A stretch of DNA of 64,000 nucleotides from Tetradesmus obliquus. Lineage: Eukaryota > Chlorophyta > Chlorophyceae > Sphaeropleales > Scenedesmaceae. Positions 11,248-23,304 of this stretch are shown piece by piece. The notes under the pieces were generated by a model that saw only the letters and a list, made by a program, of their open reading frames with translations, ran no database searches and was not told the DNA's origin. Where the stretch lies: NCBI GenBank assembly GCA_030272155.1, contig CP126198.1, forward strand, positions 3,162,001 to 3,226,000. The letters run 5' to 3'. Both the position numbers and the translations under genes were made by a program. Position 1 is the first letter of the stretch, and the number at the start of each line of letters is the position of its first letter.

Positions 11248-13316
11248 GGGTTGTGCTCAGTATCTGGGCAGACAGCTGCAACTGTGGCCAGTGTGGCAAG
11301 TTCACAACTGGGCGTTGCAAGCCTGCTTCTCTGAACGACGGCAGACATGCTTGCAACTCACAGATCCTCTCTTGTCTGGAGATTCACCAAACCAGGATGT
11401 GGTGATAACTTCAGCTGCGATGCTGCCTCTTGCCTCTCCGATTTGGTATCGGAGATTGGTTCCTGGCCGAAGATGCTGAAGGCCGGACGAAGCGGCTCAA
11501 GACGTAGTTATCCCTCACCAAGCTCGGCGATACATATACTCTGGGCTGCGATCAAGCTGTGGCGGGGTGTTTCAATGTGGGCCCAAGTGACACACCATCC
11601 GCTGGATGCAGCCTGAGCATAGGTAGGATATCAGCAGAGGTCACAGTGATTAGTTTTCAAATTTTAGCCAATGTCTGGCACAAAGGCGTCAAGCAGGTGA
11701 CGGCTGTGCAACTCTGCCCTATGCAGTGAGAACCACGTGTCTCTCCGTCGTTGACGACGTCCCTTCATCCTTGTCTTATAATTATTAGCAATAACAAGCT
11801 TCTGTGTTTTACACGATGAATGAGGCGACGTCCTGTGCAATCTTGCATGGGCTTGTTGCAGCCCTGCTTTCCACCACTGCCAAACACGGCATGCTCCCTG
11901 CTGCTCCGCTGCAAGGTGCTGGGCAAACACCAACCTACGTGACGCTGGCTGAACGTCCCAACTCCATAATGGTGCAGCCTTCGTTGTGTCTTCACCTCCC
12001 ACTGCACATGGTACCATGATCAGTTCATGTATCTCTGCTGCCTGCAAGCGCCTGCGCATATATGTACTGCAACGCTGCCAAAAACCACTGTGCTTACGAA
12101 GGCTGCCAAATCAAAACCCCTCCAAAGCAAGCACCTGCGCTTTCAAGGCAGAAGCAACAGCAGTGGCACAACACATTTGGCTCAAATCCATGCATAACAG
12201 CTGCTCTTGCCCATGTCCTCTCCTGTAGCATTGCATCACAGGCGCGCTGAGCCACAACCGCGCACAGCACTACTCCTGATTTCAGCTTGCGGCCACTGCC
12301 ACCACACAAGTACACACACGAACGCTGACATGCACACGCAACCACACTCTGCAGTGTGTTGCCTGCCAGGCAGTGCCAGGCAGTGCTGGAACCGTACACA
12401 CAAGAAGTAAACACACACTGTGCGCAGCGTGTGCCAAATACCCACCAAACAAAGCAACTCAAAACCACACACACCATCAGTCACTAGTACACAGTCAGCT
12501 GGCCTTGGGAGACAGGCAAGTGCATGGTGCACACAGGATGCACACTGCTTGCCCGCACTGCCTCCCAAGGCTGCGAGTAGAAAAGCAGACAGTACTGCAA
12601 TGCTGAGAATCAAGCAATTCCTGCTCACAACGTTCAGTTGTAACCCAAGCCGAGTAGCAGGCAAGGCATACCCAACACCTTGCGTGCCCTCACAGCTGCT
12701 CACACACGCCATACCACAGCAGCCCAAACCCAAACCAGTGTATCCCTGAAGCAGCACACGCGGTAGGTCCATGTAATGCTGCGCTCTTTAACCAACATAC
12801 TTGTATCAAAGCTTCACTTCCCAGCATGCATACACCCTGCTCATGCGTGATTGCACTCTGCTGCTCAGCGGCTGACAGCTGCCCATGCATTTGCACAGAC
12901 CTCAACTGCCAACTGCACCCCTGCATGCTTTGCACACCAGGGCCTGACATTGCTTTGCAAAGCACGCAGGTCCAAACACGCCAACCGTGCTCGCACGAAC
13001 CCTCCTCGCTGCTCCCTCGCAAAACGTTCCAGCCGCTATGCATACAACATGCCTGGCCACCCACCACAGCATGCGCATCTCTGTGTTGATACACAGCCTG
13101 CAAGCCCCGCGCCGCACACCCGCCTTACTGAGCTGCAGCAATGCATCCATCATGCATCGCGCTGCATCCCTCTTGCTGAGGCTGCGCCCAGCGCAGGCCA
13201 CATGTTGCAACCCATGTAGCTCAAGCTTGACTGACACCTAGCGCACACTGCGCAGGCACACGTCCTGCCTACAACGCGCCCGCAATCCACATGTTGCAGT
13301 CCGTGCAGCTTGCAGC
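11248..13316. other. Interval between oxidase and malic enzyme, no gene seen
   Basis: I find no supportable coding region on either strand. The right part should hold the malic enzyme 3' UTR, and the left part the 5' UTR and promoter of the oxidase. The sequence is A/C-rich on the plus strand between about 12200 and 13250. ORFs there are short, Cys/His-rich and unlike any family I know. Confidence 0.5.
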
Positions 13317-16300
13317 CTACAGCGCGTCGGCGTTCCACATGTTGGAGGCCACGTAGCTCTCCCAGTCATTGCAGCCCTCGGGCGCCGTGCCCAGCCCCGC
13401 GTCCACCATCTTCTCCGCCACGCGCGCGGTCAGCACCTTGCTGATGGCGCGGATGGACTGGAAGGGCGGGAACAGCCTGCAGGAAACGCACAAGAATGAC
13501 GATGATCAGGATTGATTAGGGTGATCATGTATGGAACAAAGCGGATGAACTGCTGTTGGTTGCTATGTAGGTTTGTACGCACATGCAGGCGAGCAGCAGG
13601 CAGTACATGTCGGGCAGCTCTCAGCGGCCCAGGACAGGGCTGCACATGACAAGACAAAGGGCTACATAGCTGGCTGGCTGCGTGCTGGAACAGAGAAGCA
13701 GCAGCACGGGTGAACCTGCTGCTATAGGTGGTCCCAGCAAGCTGGTGCCAGGGGGCCAAGACCCGCAACGTGATGTCAACGTAAAGGAAAGAGCCGCTGC
13801 ACTGCTCACCTGCCCTGCTCCAGCTCCTCCATGTCTGTCATGCTGCTCAGCTCCTCGCTGGCCAGCACAAACATCTCGTCTGCAGCAGCAGCAGCAGCAG
13901 CAGCAGCAGCACGATTGTCAAGAACCCTGCTTGATGCTAGCGCCACTCAGCAAGCACCCAGGGTAACAGGTTGTACCAGTACCAACAGTCTCAAAGGCGC
14001 CTTGCTGTCGCGTATGACAGCAGGAGAACACACAGCAGCAATCCAGCTGTACACACTAATACCAAACCACACACACCAAGCCGCACCTGTGATCTCCTTG
14101 CTCTTGGCCAGGATGGCTGCGTAGCCCACAGCAGGGAAGATGTACGCGTTGTTGGCCTGCGCAGGGTAGTGCACCACGCCCGCGTCCGTGATGGGGTCGA
14201 AGGGTGAGCCGCTGGCAAACAGCACCTTGCCCTTGCTCCACCTGCAGCAGAAGCAGCAGCAGCAGCAGTGTGGTCAGCAGCTGCTTCAAGGGCGGCACTT
14301 GTGTGCAAGCATTGGCTAAGATGCAGCTGTGCTGTGTACCTTGCAACAGCAGGGAAAGCTGACAGCCTCTGCAGGCGGCAGCCGCCCTCTGCCAAGTCAG
14401 CAGGCTGTGTCCACTACAAAGCCCCACAGAGCCCACTGCCTGCCATCCTCCACTTGCTTTCGCTCACCAGCCAACGCCGCCTTCCTTGCAGCTAACATGG
14501 CAATGCACATCTCTGCACAAACCACACTCAAGACCGTGCTGCCACTCACTCGTAGGCCTCCTGGTACGTGCACTCGCTCTTGCTGGTGGGGTTGCTCAGC
14601 GGGAAGATGATCGGGCGGTCATTCAGGCCGCACATCGCCTCCACCACCTCCCGGTCAAAGGCCTTGGCGATGGTTGACACACCGACCAGGGCTGTGGGCT
14701 TCAGCGCTGCAATGGCAGACTTCAGGTCTGGGCAGGACTCCACATCATGTGCAAAGTGCTGCTTGTGGTGCTGCAGGTTGGTGCGCGACTTGCACACGAG
14801 ACCCTGCAGGGACAACCGGGCAGCCAATTACAATCAAACATGGTCAGCAATGGTGACGAACATGTGCAGGAAATGTTACATGTATGTGTAGCATGTGTTG
14901 AGCTAATTCGAATGTGTAGCTGTGCACAGCTGCTGGCTGGTCAGCACCTAGCTGCTGACTGCCTCAATGCCTCTTGCACAGAAGTCTGCGCTGCTACTCG
15001 CTTGTAGTCCGCCATCACCCAGCCACATGTCCTTCAACAGTCAGGCACACCACACTGCCACATCACAACACTGCTGCAGAGCCAGCGCGATGTCTGGCAA
15101 GCTGTTGCTGCCCAGATGGCAAGCAGCTACTGCGCAAGTGCTGCCGTAATCCGTGCTGCTGCTCACCCTGCTGTCCATGAAGAAGCAGTGCTGGCGGCCC
15201 TCCTCCTGCAGGACCAAGTAGCACACAACACAGTGGATTGAGATGCCAGTTTGCGCCACATCAGCATCAGCAAGCTTGCAGGACACCCGCATGCACACTA
15301 CTGCATGAAAAGATACGCAAACGTAGTCCTGCAGCAAACATGCCCCGGTGGAACAGCAGAACCCAGCCAGCTGGCCACAAATCTGCAGCAGCATGAGCAT
15401 CGCCAGCACACACACCAAACTCCCACAAGCCAGCTGCATTAGCAGCAGCTCCTCAGCGGCGCACCATGGTCATGCCGTGGCGCAGGTGCAGGTAGGTTGC
15501 GATGAGCTCGCCGATGCCTGTGCCTGCCTCCCCAGCGCCCAGGAACAGCACGCGGTGCTCGTTGAAGGGCTTGCCGGTGGCGCGCGCAGCAGACAGCAAC
15601 CCAGCGAGGGTGATGCAGGCGGTGCCCTGCACATACAGATTGACGAACATACAGGTTAAGGTTTAAAATGGGTGAGGGCCGAGCTCAGTCATACGACCAG
15701 CAGCTGACACAGCGGTTGTGTAGGTTGCAAGTGCGTCAAGGTGCGCTTGCTAAAGCAGCAGAGCGTATCATAGCCACATTGCAGGCAGCAGTTGGTGGAA
15801 CTGCAATCAGCCCTCCAATACATAAGACAGAAGAGCACAAGACTGCCAATGCGCATGCCGCACTCAACTCCAGCCGCCAACCAAAACGCCCTTTCAATCC
15901 GCACCACACGCGCACCTGGATGTCGTCGTTGAAGGCGCACATCTTGTGGCGCCAGCTGTCCAGCAGCCTGAAGGCGTTGTTGTTGCCAAAGTCCTCAAAC
16001 TGCACCAGCATGTGCGCCTGCCACGCCTGCAGGCTCTCCATCACCTCGCCCATGAACTCGTCGAACTCGGCGCCTGCGGGAGAGCAAATCGAAAGGAGTT
16101 TAAAAAGGCAGAACTAAGCTTGCAGGAAGACTGCCTGAGCACAAAGCTTTAGCCATAGCTCACAACGCAAGCCAGCTCACATCAGCATGTGCTGCATACT
16201 ACGCTCAGCTACTGCTTGTTTCCTGGTTCTGGAACAGCGTAAGCGCAGCTGCTCAAGAGCCGCTGCAGTCAGCTAGCGTGCAAGCAAGGCGTGCAGATCG

Positions 16301-17983
16301 CAACGCCACACATGAGGGCAGGCACAGCAGCAGCAGCAGCAGCAGCAGCGCGCTGTCCCACCTGTCACGCGTGGTGCCTTGATGCCCCTGTAGTCGGGGT
16401 CCTCCAGGTAGGCCGGGTTGTTGGTGCCGATGTCCACGCAGATGGGCAGGCACTGCGGCAGCAACATGCAGCGACAACAGGTGTAAGCATGCAGGCAGAC
16501 ACAGGAACGCATTAAACAAGACGGTTACGATAGCATCAGCAGCTGAGAACACAACAGCAGTGAAGGGAGGCGCCGTCCAGCTGTGTGACCCACATGTGAC
16601 AACTGCCTTCTTGCGGCTGCTGACCTTCCCCGGCCACACAACAATATGCAGCATCAGGCTCGCTAGGCGCTGCTGTTGTGTATTGTTGGGCTTGATTTGC
16701 CCATGTCTTACTAGTTACGCACCTGCATGGGGTTAACGCCTGCTGCTGCTGTGTAGAGCGTGATCTTGCCCTCGCTGATACCCATGCCATTGCGGCCCAG
16801 GTCGCCTGCAAACAACGAAGATGACAGTGGAAAGAAAGGGTGGTTATGCTGTGCTGCGCAGAGAGGCAGCATTGCCAGTGGGTACAGCAGTGGACGAAGA
16901 AAAGGCTGCAATGGGCAGCTGCAGAGGGAACACATGGGACACGGCGTGTGACCGTTGCTTTGGTGTCAGGCAGCACTAGCATGATGACAGTGCTGCTTGC
17001 TCCTTGCAAGCGCGCAACCACTTGCTGCCGGTTTGCCGCGACCAGCACACGTACCTACGCACATGCATTGACAGCAGCAAGCAATCACCGGGTGCAAGCG
17101 AACCCCGCTGCTGTTACTGCCTGTTTGTGTGAGGCCCAGCTCATCACCACTCTGCCAGGCTCTGCTGAACACAGCCTGAGACAGGCCAGCAAGATAACAA
17201 CTCACCCAGGCCCAGGATGCGCTCTCCATCTGTGATGACTGCCACCTTGACATCCTGCACTGGCCACGCCTGCAGCTTCTTCAGCACGTTGCCCTTGTCA
17301 TGCAGGGTGAGGTACATCCCGCGCGTCTTGAGCGGCAGCTTGTGGTAGTTCTCGCATGCCTCACCGACAGTAGGCTGCAGGAACAGCACAGCAGACGCAG
17401 CCAGGGTGGTCGTCTGAGCACAGTGCGTGTGCATGCTGCACCTGCCCGATAGCTGTTGCTGCTGTGGCAGTTTGTGGGGTTAGAGTGTTTTCCTCGCTCA
17501 GATGCTGCAGCTACTGGCTAGGCCGCGGCTTACCGTGTAGATGTAAGGCAGAATCTCTTCAGTGTGCTTGAGCAGCAAGTCATAGTACACCCTGGGAGCC
17601 AGGCGCAGCAGGTCCCGCAGCGTCAGGTACTTGTCGATGGGCTTCTCAATGGAGCGGAACTTCTCCAGAATGAGCTCGTAGGAAATGGTAGTATCCCCTG
17701 CAAAGAAGACCGATCCGAAGGTGGGACAGCTGCACAGGCCAAGAAGAAGAGCATTGGCGTTGAGCCAGTGCGAAGGCTTACCTTTGAAGCGGGCGTTTGC
17801 CAGGTCAAGGCTCGTCCGGACTTGCAGGCTGACTTGGGCCATATTGTTTATTGTTCTATATTGCTGGTTGGCACAGGAGGAGCTACTGGGAGGCGAGTGC
17901 ACAGCGGAACCAACTGCAGCAGTGCAGGCAACACGTGCAAGCAGAAGCAATCGCGCTTGTTGATACAAAGTAAGGCCTTTCAT
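13317..17983 (-). CDS. Malic enzyme (malate dehydrogenase, decarboxylating)
   Basis: Exons: 17983(or 17842)-17782, 17697-17534, 17374-17206, 16805-16723, 16452-16362, 16073-15916, 15626-15465, 15205-15167, 14803-14550, 14241-14087, 13879-13810, 13476-13317. They join in frame to 568 residues from 17983, or 521 from the ATG at 17842. The enzyme converts malate to pyruvate and CO2 while reducing NAD(P). Diagnostic segments in order: YTPTVGEACENY, ITDGERILGLGDLGRNGMGI, the Lys-bearing GKITLYTAAAGV, metal ligands QFEDF and FNDDIQGTA, the nucleotide loop GAGEAGTGIGELI (about 319-331), and PLSNPTSKSECT. The 47 residues before the second Met are Arg/Leu/Ala/Ser-rich without acidic residues, so a mitochondrial or plastid presequence is likely. 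The usual N-terminal block (NKGTAF to GLLPP) is not visible. NAD versus NADP use cannot be settled here. Introns are clean compared with the oxidase and UPF1. Confidence 0.93.
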
Positions 17984-19409
17984 GCACAATGGGCGTATGC
18001 GCGATGCTTCTATGTACTGTGCTGGTAGTAGAGGTCCTTGGGAAACCACTGCTGAGCAGCGTGTAACCACTTTGGGCTCAAGGCTAGTATGGGGTGTATG
18101 CAGGTGTGTCTTGGGCAAATTTGGTACTCGACATGTGTTTGAGGTTTGCCTGCGCCTACATCACCGCCCAACCAGCTTAAACACGCTTGCAAGCTGCGCG
18201 AGCCTTACCAATCAAATTCATAGCACCGGAGGGTTGTGAATCAATGTGCATTCAGCTGATCACAGCTGCTGCGGAGCTAGGCGCGAACTGACGTGGCGCT
18301 CCTGGTGACCCGGTGACCAGCATCCTGTGCCAGGCTGAAGCCACGCGTGTCCATGTGCGAGGTTGCTGTGGTGCCGTGCATCACGCTCTGCATTGTTAGA
18401 CCTGATTTGGGTCTTCTGTCCCACTGCCATGCATGGATGGGAGTGCAACCCTGTCACTTCAAAGACAGCTGAAGAAACTGGTGCGCACCATCCCAGAGGT
18501 TAGCAGGGTAGATGGCGCTATGCGCAACAGCCTTTGCAGCGTGCCACGCATAGCTCTGCACTCAAACACCAGTATGCAATTTTCTCGAACCCTTTTGTGG
18601 CATTCGTAAGCGAGGGCAAATTTCTGCAGAATTTTGCAACAGGCTGGTGTCCTGGAAATGATGTACGCCCCATGCATCAAAATGACTCGCCACCTTTCAC
18701 TTGCTAGGAGTTTTTAAATCCAAGGTTGTGCCGTATCTGCATACAGGTATATGCAAACTCTCTGTGAACAGGTAGCACACTGCGATTGTTGGTGTACAAT
18801 CGTGCATGCAGCAGTACACCCTGGCAGTGGGCCTGCTCGCTGCCCACCAAGCATGTGTGCAGACTCAGCCGCAAGCAGTGAATATTTGTGTATATAATTT
18901 TAGGTGCTTCGTGCTGAACGATGGTGTGGCACTTGGCTCTCGTCACCTCGTTCACATGCACATTTGTGCCAGCTGCCAGGCAGGCTGGCTGACAGCTAGG
19001 CAGCAAGCTTGCCCCAGCGACCTTGGCAGGGACGATCTGCGATCCAAATGAGCTGCTAGCTTGAAACCATCGAACTCGTCAACCTTCTACCTTGGCACCT
19101 TGGCTGGAGCTGAGTGCCGAGGGACGTCGTCACCAAGTATCAATGTAACATGCACATTCGCTGTGCTCGCAGGGCATCAGGCACCTCCACTGGTGCGCAA
19201 CTCTCGTTTCTGCTCAACGTAGTTGTTGTGCGTGTGTGTGTCAGTCGCATACATACGCTGTGGGCGTCGCTTACTCAACTTTATTTTCTTCGACTATATT
19301 CGCCTCGTGACGATCAGCTGGCTCTGCTAGCAGCTTGGGACGTATGAATGCGTAAATCGCGTAGTTTTAGTGCCTTCCTTTGAGGTGTTCAGGATTGGCG
19401 GGAGCAGCA
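17984..19409. other. Divergent intergenic region, malic enzyme / MYB no. 1
   Basis: About 1.4 kb lies between two head-to-head genes and should contain both promoters and 5' UTRs. The frame of the malic enzyme stays open upstream to 18118, so its start could be a little farther out. I recognise no specific regulatory motif or RNA gene. Confidence 0.5.
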
Positions 19410-22400
19410 ATGAGTTCCACCCAGAACAGGCGTAGGAGGCACCCTCTAGCGAAAGTGAAAGGCGGATGGACAGCAGAAGAGGATGCAATGCTTATCAAGT
19501 GAGCCGGGGGTCGCAAGGGGCGCCCTGGGATGGACGTTGAGGCCTTGTTCTGGCAAGAGTTGTGCGCAGCACAGGCATGCCCGCAAGCAACGCAGCGTTG
19601 ATAGGCCTGATCAAAAGTCAGTGATATGTTGCACAACGGCTATGGCCAGCACGCGTGCTTGTCGAAGGAATCTGGCTCAAATATAGTCAGTTCCCTGCGC
19701 ACTTTCCGCCCTCACGGTGGGGTGGTTAATAGCTTGATCATATTGCTTCTGGATGCTGATATGTGTTTGTTCCTGATGCTGCGGCTGCAGGCTGGTGAAG
19801 AAGTTTGGAGAGGGTTGCTGGTCCCCCATTGCTAAGGCGCTCAATGAGGCGTTCGACAAAAGCGACGATCAGGGTAGAATTGGCAAGCAGTGTCGCGAGG
19901 TGCGTGCTACAGGGTCAAGCGGTCAAGTTCTTCACAGCACCTGGCAGCAGCAGTTGCATAGGGGCTGACGGGTTGTTGCTGCCTTGTTTCTGCGCTCCTC
20001 GCAGCGGTGGAACCACCATCTGCGGCCAGACATCAAAAAAGATGCATGGACAGAAGAGGAGGAGGCTCAGCTAGTGGAAGCACACAAGGAGCTGGGCAAC
20101 AAGTGGTCCGACATTGCCAGGCTGCTCCCTGGTAAGCAGCAGCTGCGGGCGCCTTCCTCACATGCCAAGACCTGGCAGGCAGCAGTCAGGGGGCATCAGC
20201 TGATCCAATGCATGTATGACTGTCATAGTGCCCTCTCGTTGCTCGCAGCAGCATGCGCGGCAACAGAGCAGCATTGCAAAGCAATTTGCACCAGGTCCGA
20301 TGTAGTAGCCCAAGTTCACGTTGCCAGCAGCGCTTGCTTCCTTCTACGCGGCTTTTGCTTTTGCTTTCTCGCGCTGTTCCACAAACATGGCTGCTGCTGC
20401 GTGCCATCTGCAACTTGTGCTGCCGCTTCTGCGCAGGCCGCACAGAGAATGCAGTCAAGAACCACTGGAACGCCACGCTGCGCCGCAAGGAGGCAGCAGC
20501 GCCAGAAGGCGCGCCGCAGGTGCTGAAAGCCTACATGGTGCAGATCGGCCTCATCGACAGCAACAGGGCAGCAGCAGCAGCAGCGCGGGGCCCAAAGCGC
20601 AAGCGCAGCAGCAGGGACGTGGCCAATGCAGACGACTCCAGCTCCGACCACAGCTGGGATCCTGCAGTGGATGGCTTGGAGGGTACTGCTGCTGCAGCAG
20701 CCATGGCAGCAGCAGCGGCAGCAGCAGCGCGGCCAGCAGCCGGCAGCATCAGCAGCCTGGGTTTCGGCAGCGGGGCGAACCTGTTTGCCCACCAGGCTGC
20801 TGCTGCTGCTGCAGCCGCAGGAGGTATGCTGCCAGCACAGCGCCTTGCAAAGCGGCGTGCATTGGAGCGCCAGCACCAGCAAGCGGCAGCGATGGCAGCT
20901 TGGGACGGCTTGCCGCAGCTGGGCAGCAGCAGCGCGCAGCTGGCTGAGTGCAGTGCTGCTGCGCGCGCTGGCGGGCTTGCTGGCGGCGGCAGCAGCAGCA
21001 GCGGTGCGCGGCTGGAGCATAGCGGCAGCGGTACGCGGCGGCTGGGCGCCGGCAAGCAGCTGCTGCAGCCAGCAGCAGCAGCAGCAGCGCCAGCAGCAGG
21101 TGGCATGCCTGCTAAGCTGCACATCTCACAGCAGCAGCAGCAGCAGCATGAGGGCCTGAGCAAGGCCCACAGCTGCCCCGACCTGCAGGCCCGCACAGCA
21201 GCAGCAGCGTTCTTCAGCCAGGCAGTAGCAGAGCTGCAGCCCCAGGCCAACACCTCGGCAGCTGCAGCCAAGGCAGACACGGCAGCACAGAGCGCCGGCA
21301 TGCAGCCGGCCGCAACCGGCGCAGCAGCAGCAGCAGGTTGCGTGCCGTCTGCTGCTGCTGCTGCTGCTGGGTGTGCGCTGAAGCTGGCTGACCTGGGTGA
21401 TGCTGCTGCTGGCGCTGCCAGCGCTGTGGTGGAGGCGCAAGAGAGTGAGGAGCTTGAGCACACGCTGATGTGGCTGCAGTCAGCAGACGATCAGGTGAGG
21501 CAGCGCGCTGCAGGGTGGGCGGCTGTGGGGAGGCTCCTGCTGTGTGTTGCGGGTACGGCATCCGCTCGTGCAAGGACCTCCCAGGCAGCGGCTGTTGGGG
21601 CCTGTTGTGCGTGCGAGCAGGGTAGATGGCCTGCGAGCTTCACAACAGACAGCAGCCTACATCACATGACACGGTGCTCGTTGCTGTGGCCAGCTGCAGC
21701 AGCTTCGAGTGCGGCTCTGATGCGTTCTGTGCCGTTCTCCGTCCGAACTATGGCGCTGACACTGACGATGCTGCTGCTGCCGCCGCTGCGTGCTGCAGAG
21801 TGCGCTGCTCAACCTCAACGACTGGGACATGATGGGCCCATCAGATGTGCACACCAGCCTCTGCCGCGACACAGGCGCAGCTGCGCCGAAAGCAGCAGCA
21901 GCAGCAGCAGCCCCTGCTGCAGCAGCCACATGCAGCGAGGAGCCAGCTGCCACAGCACTTGCAGCAGCAGCAGGCACTACAGCAGCAGCAGCACCCAGCA
22001 CTTCGCATGCCTCGTGCTCTGGAGGCCTGGACCTGGGTGTGCCAGGGGGCGCTGCTGCTGCAGCAGCGGCAGCAGCAGGCAGTGCAGCGCTGGCTGAGAC
22101 ACCTACCTATGCCACAAGGGATGCCTCTGCTCAGGGCCGCTTAGCACCATTCAGTTGCAGCCCAGATCTGCGCACACTTGCAGTGCATGGCTCGCCCAAT
22201 GCAGCAGCACGCCTGCATGGCATGCCCTCCTGCGCATCAGCTGCTAACCTGCCAGCCTTTACTGGCAGCTCAGGCGGGCTCGATGACATGGCAGCAGCAG
22301 CAGCGGCAGCAGCAGCAGCAGTCGCCGGCCGCGTCAGCAACAGCGGCATTCTCACCTGCCTCACCTGCCAGCATGGGCAGCAGCTGGGAGCATGCAGCTG

Positions 22401-23304
22401 CTGCTTGTTCCCGCCCAGCAGGTCCTGCAGCAGCACGCAGCTGGCAGCAGCAGCAGCAGGGCAGGCAGGCCAGCACCTGGCGGCTGCGCTGCGCAGCAGC
22501 CATACCGGCCAACAGCGCCGCAGCAGCAGCAGCGGCGGCGGCGGCTGTGAGAGTCCAAGCTGGATGTTTGCAGGGCAGTGCAGCGAGCGGCAGGCAGATG
22601 TGCTGTGGGCAAATCCCTCTGCTGCTGCTGTGCCAGGTCAGCCCTCTGCGGGCCTGGCAGGAGCAGCAGCAGCACCGCAGCAGCAGCAGCAGCCGGTGGA
22701 TGCTGCCGGGCTGGGTGCTGCTGCTGCCAGCGCAGCTGGCTTTGATGCGCTGCTGCTGCAGCCGTTGGTGCAGCCTCAGGTTATGGTGACTGTCACTGGC
22801 AGGGCACTGCCATCAATGGAGCAGACCTTGGCGCTGCTTGCTGCTCCGATGCCGGCCGGCAGCACCCGCAAGGCTCCTGAAACATACCTGGAGGTGTCCA
22901 CATTTACCAGCAGGGGCCCCCAGGCCATCTCGCCTCACAAGGTGATGTTCCAGCTGGCCGTGCTAGGCCTGCCAAGCAAGATGGCAGATGCGGGGTGCCT
23001 GCCGGCGGCGGCAGCAGCAGCAGCGCCCGGCAGCATGGGCGTGGATGCGCAGGCGCAGATGCAGATGCTGCGCAGTGTGCCTGCAGCTACGCTGGCTGCA
23101 GATCTGCAGGCGCTGCTGGGGCACTTGGCACACAACATGCGGCGCAGCGCAGATGTGGGGCGCGTGGTGGTGTGTGTGCGGCTGGATGCTTCAGTGGGGG
23201 CTGGCGAGCCGGGGCTGGTGATTGCAACTACGGCTGGCAGTAAGGAGCAGGCCACTGCTGCTGTGCGGGGCCTTGTGAACCAGCTGGCACTGGTGTATGC
23301 ATGA
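19410..23304 (+). CDS. R2R3-MYB transcription factor no. 1
   Basis: Exons: 19410-19498, 19791-19899, 20005-20131, 20437-21494, 21799-23304. They join in frame to 962 residues. The DNA-binding domain is at the N-terminus. R2 begins GGWTAEEDAMLIKLVKKFGE and ends GKQCRERWNHHLRPDIKK. R3 begins AWTEEEEAQLVEAHKELGNKW and ends PGRTENAVKNHWNATLRRK. The R2 recognition-helix region and NHHLRPDIKKDAWTEEE resemble the plant MYB98/MYB119-type subgroup (from memory). R2 carries an insertion of about 10 residues (LNEAFDKSDDQG) before its third helix. A basic patch PKRKRSS follows R3 and could be a nuclear signal. The middle 600 residues are Ala/Gln/Ser-rich. The last 170 residues (from about VMVTVTGRALP) are of normal composition and may be a folded domain I do not recognise. 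It presumably acts in the nucleus; target genes are unknown. Confidence 0.9.

Noticed and set aside
20531-21463. Long minus-strand ORFs opposite the MYB no. 1 large exon
   Set aside because: Antisense shadow of Ala/Gln tracts; no domain and no splice support.
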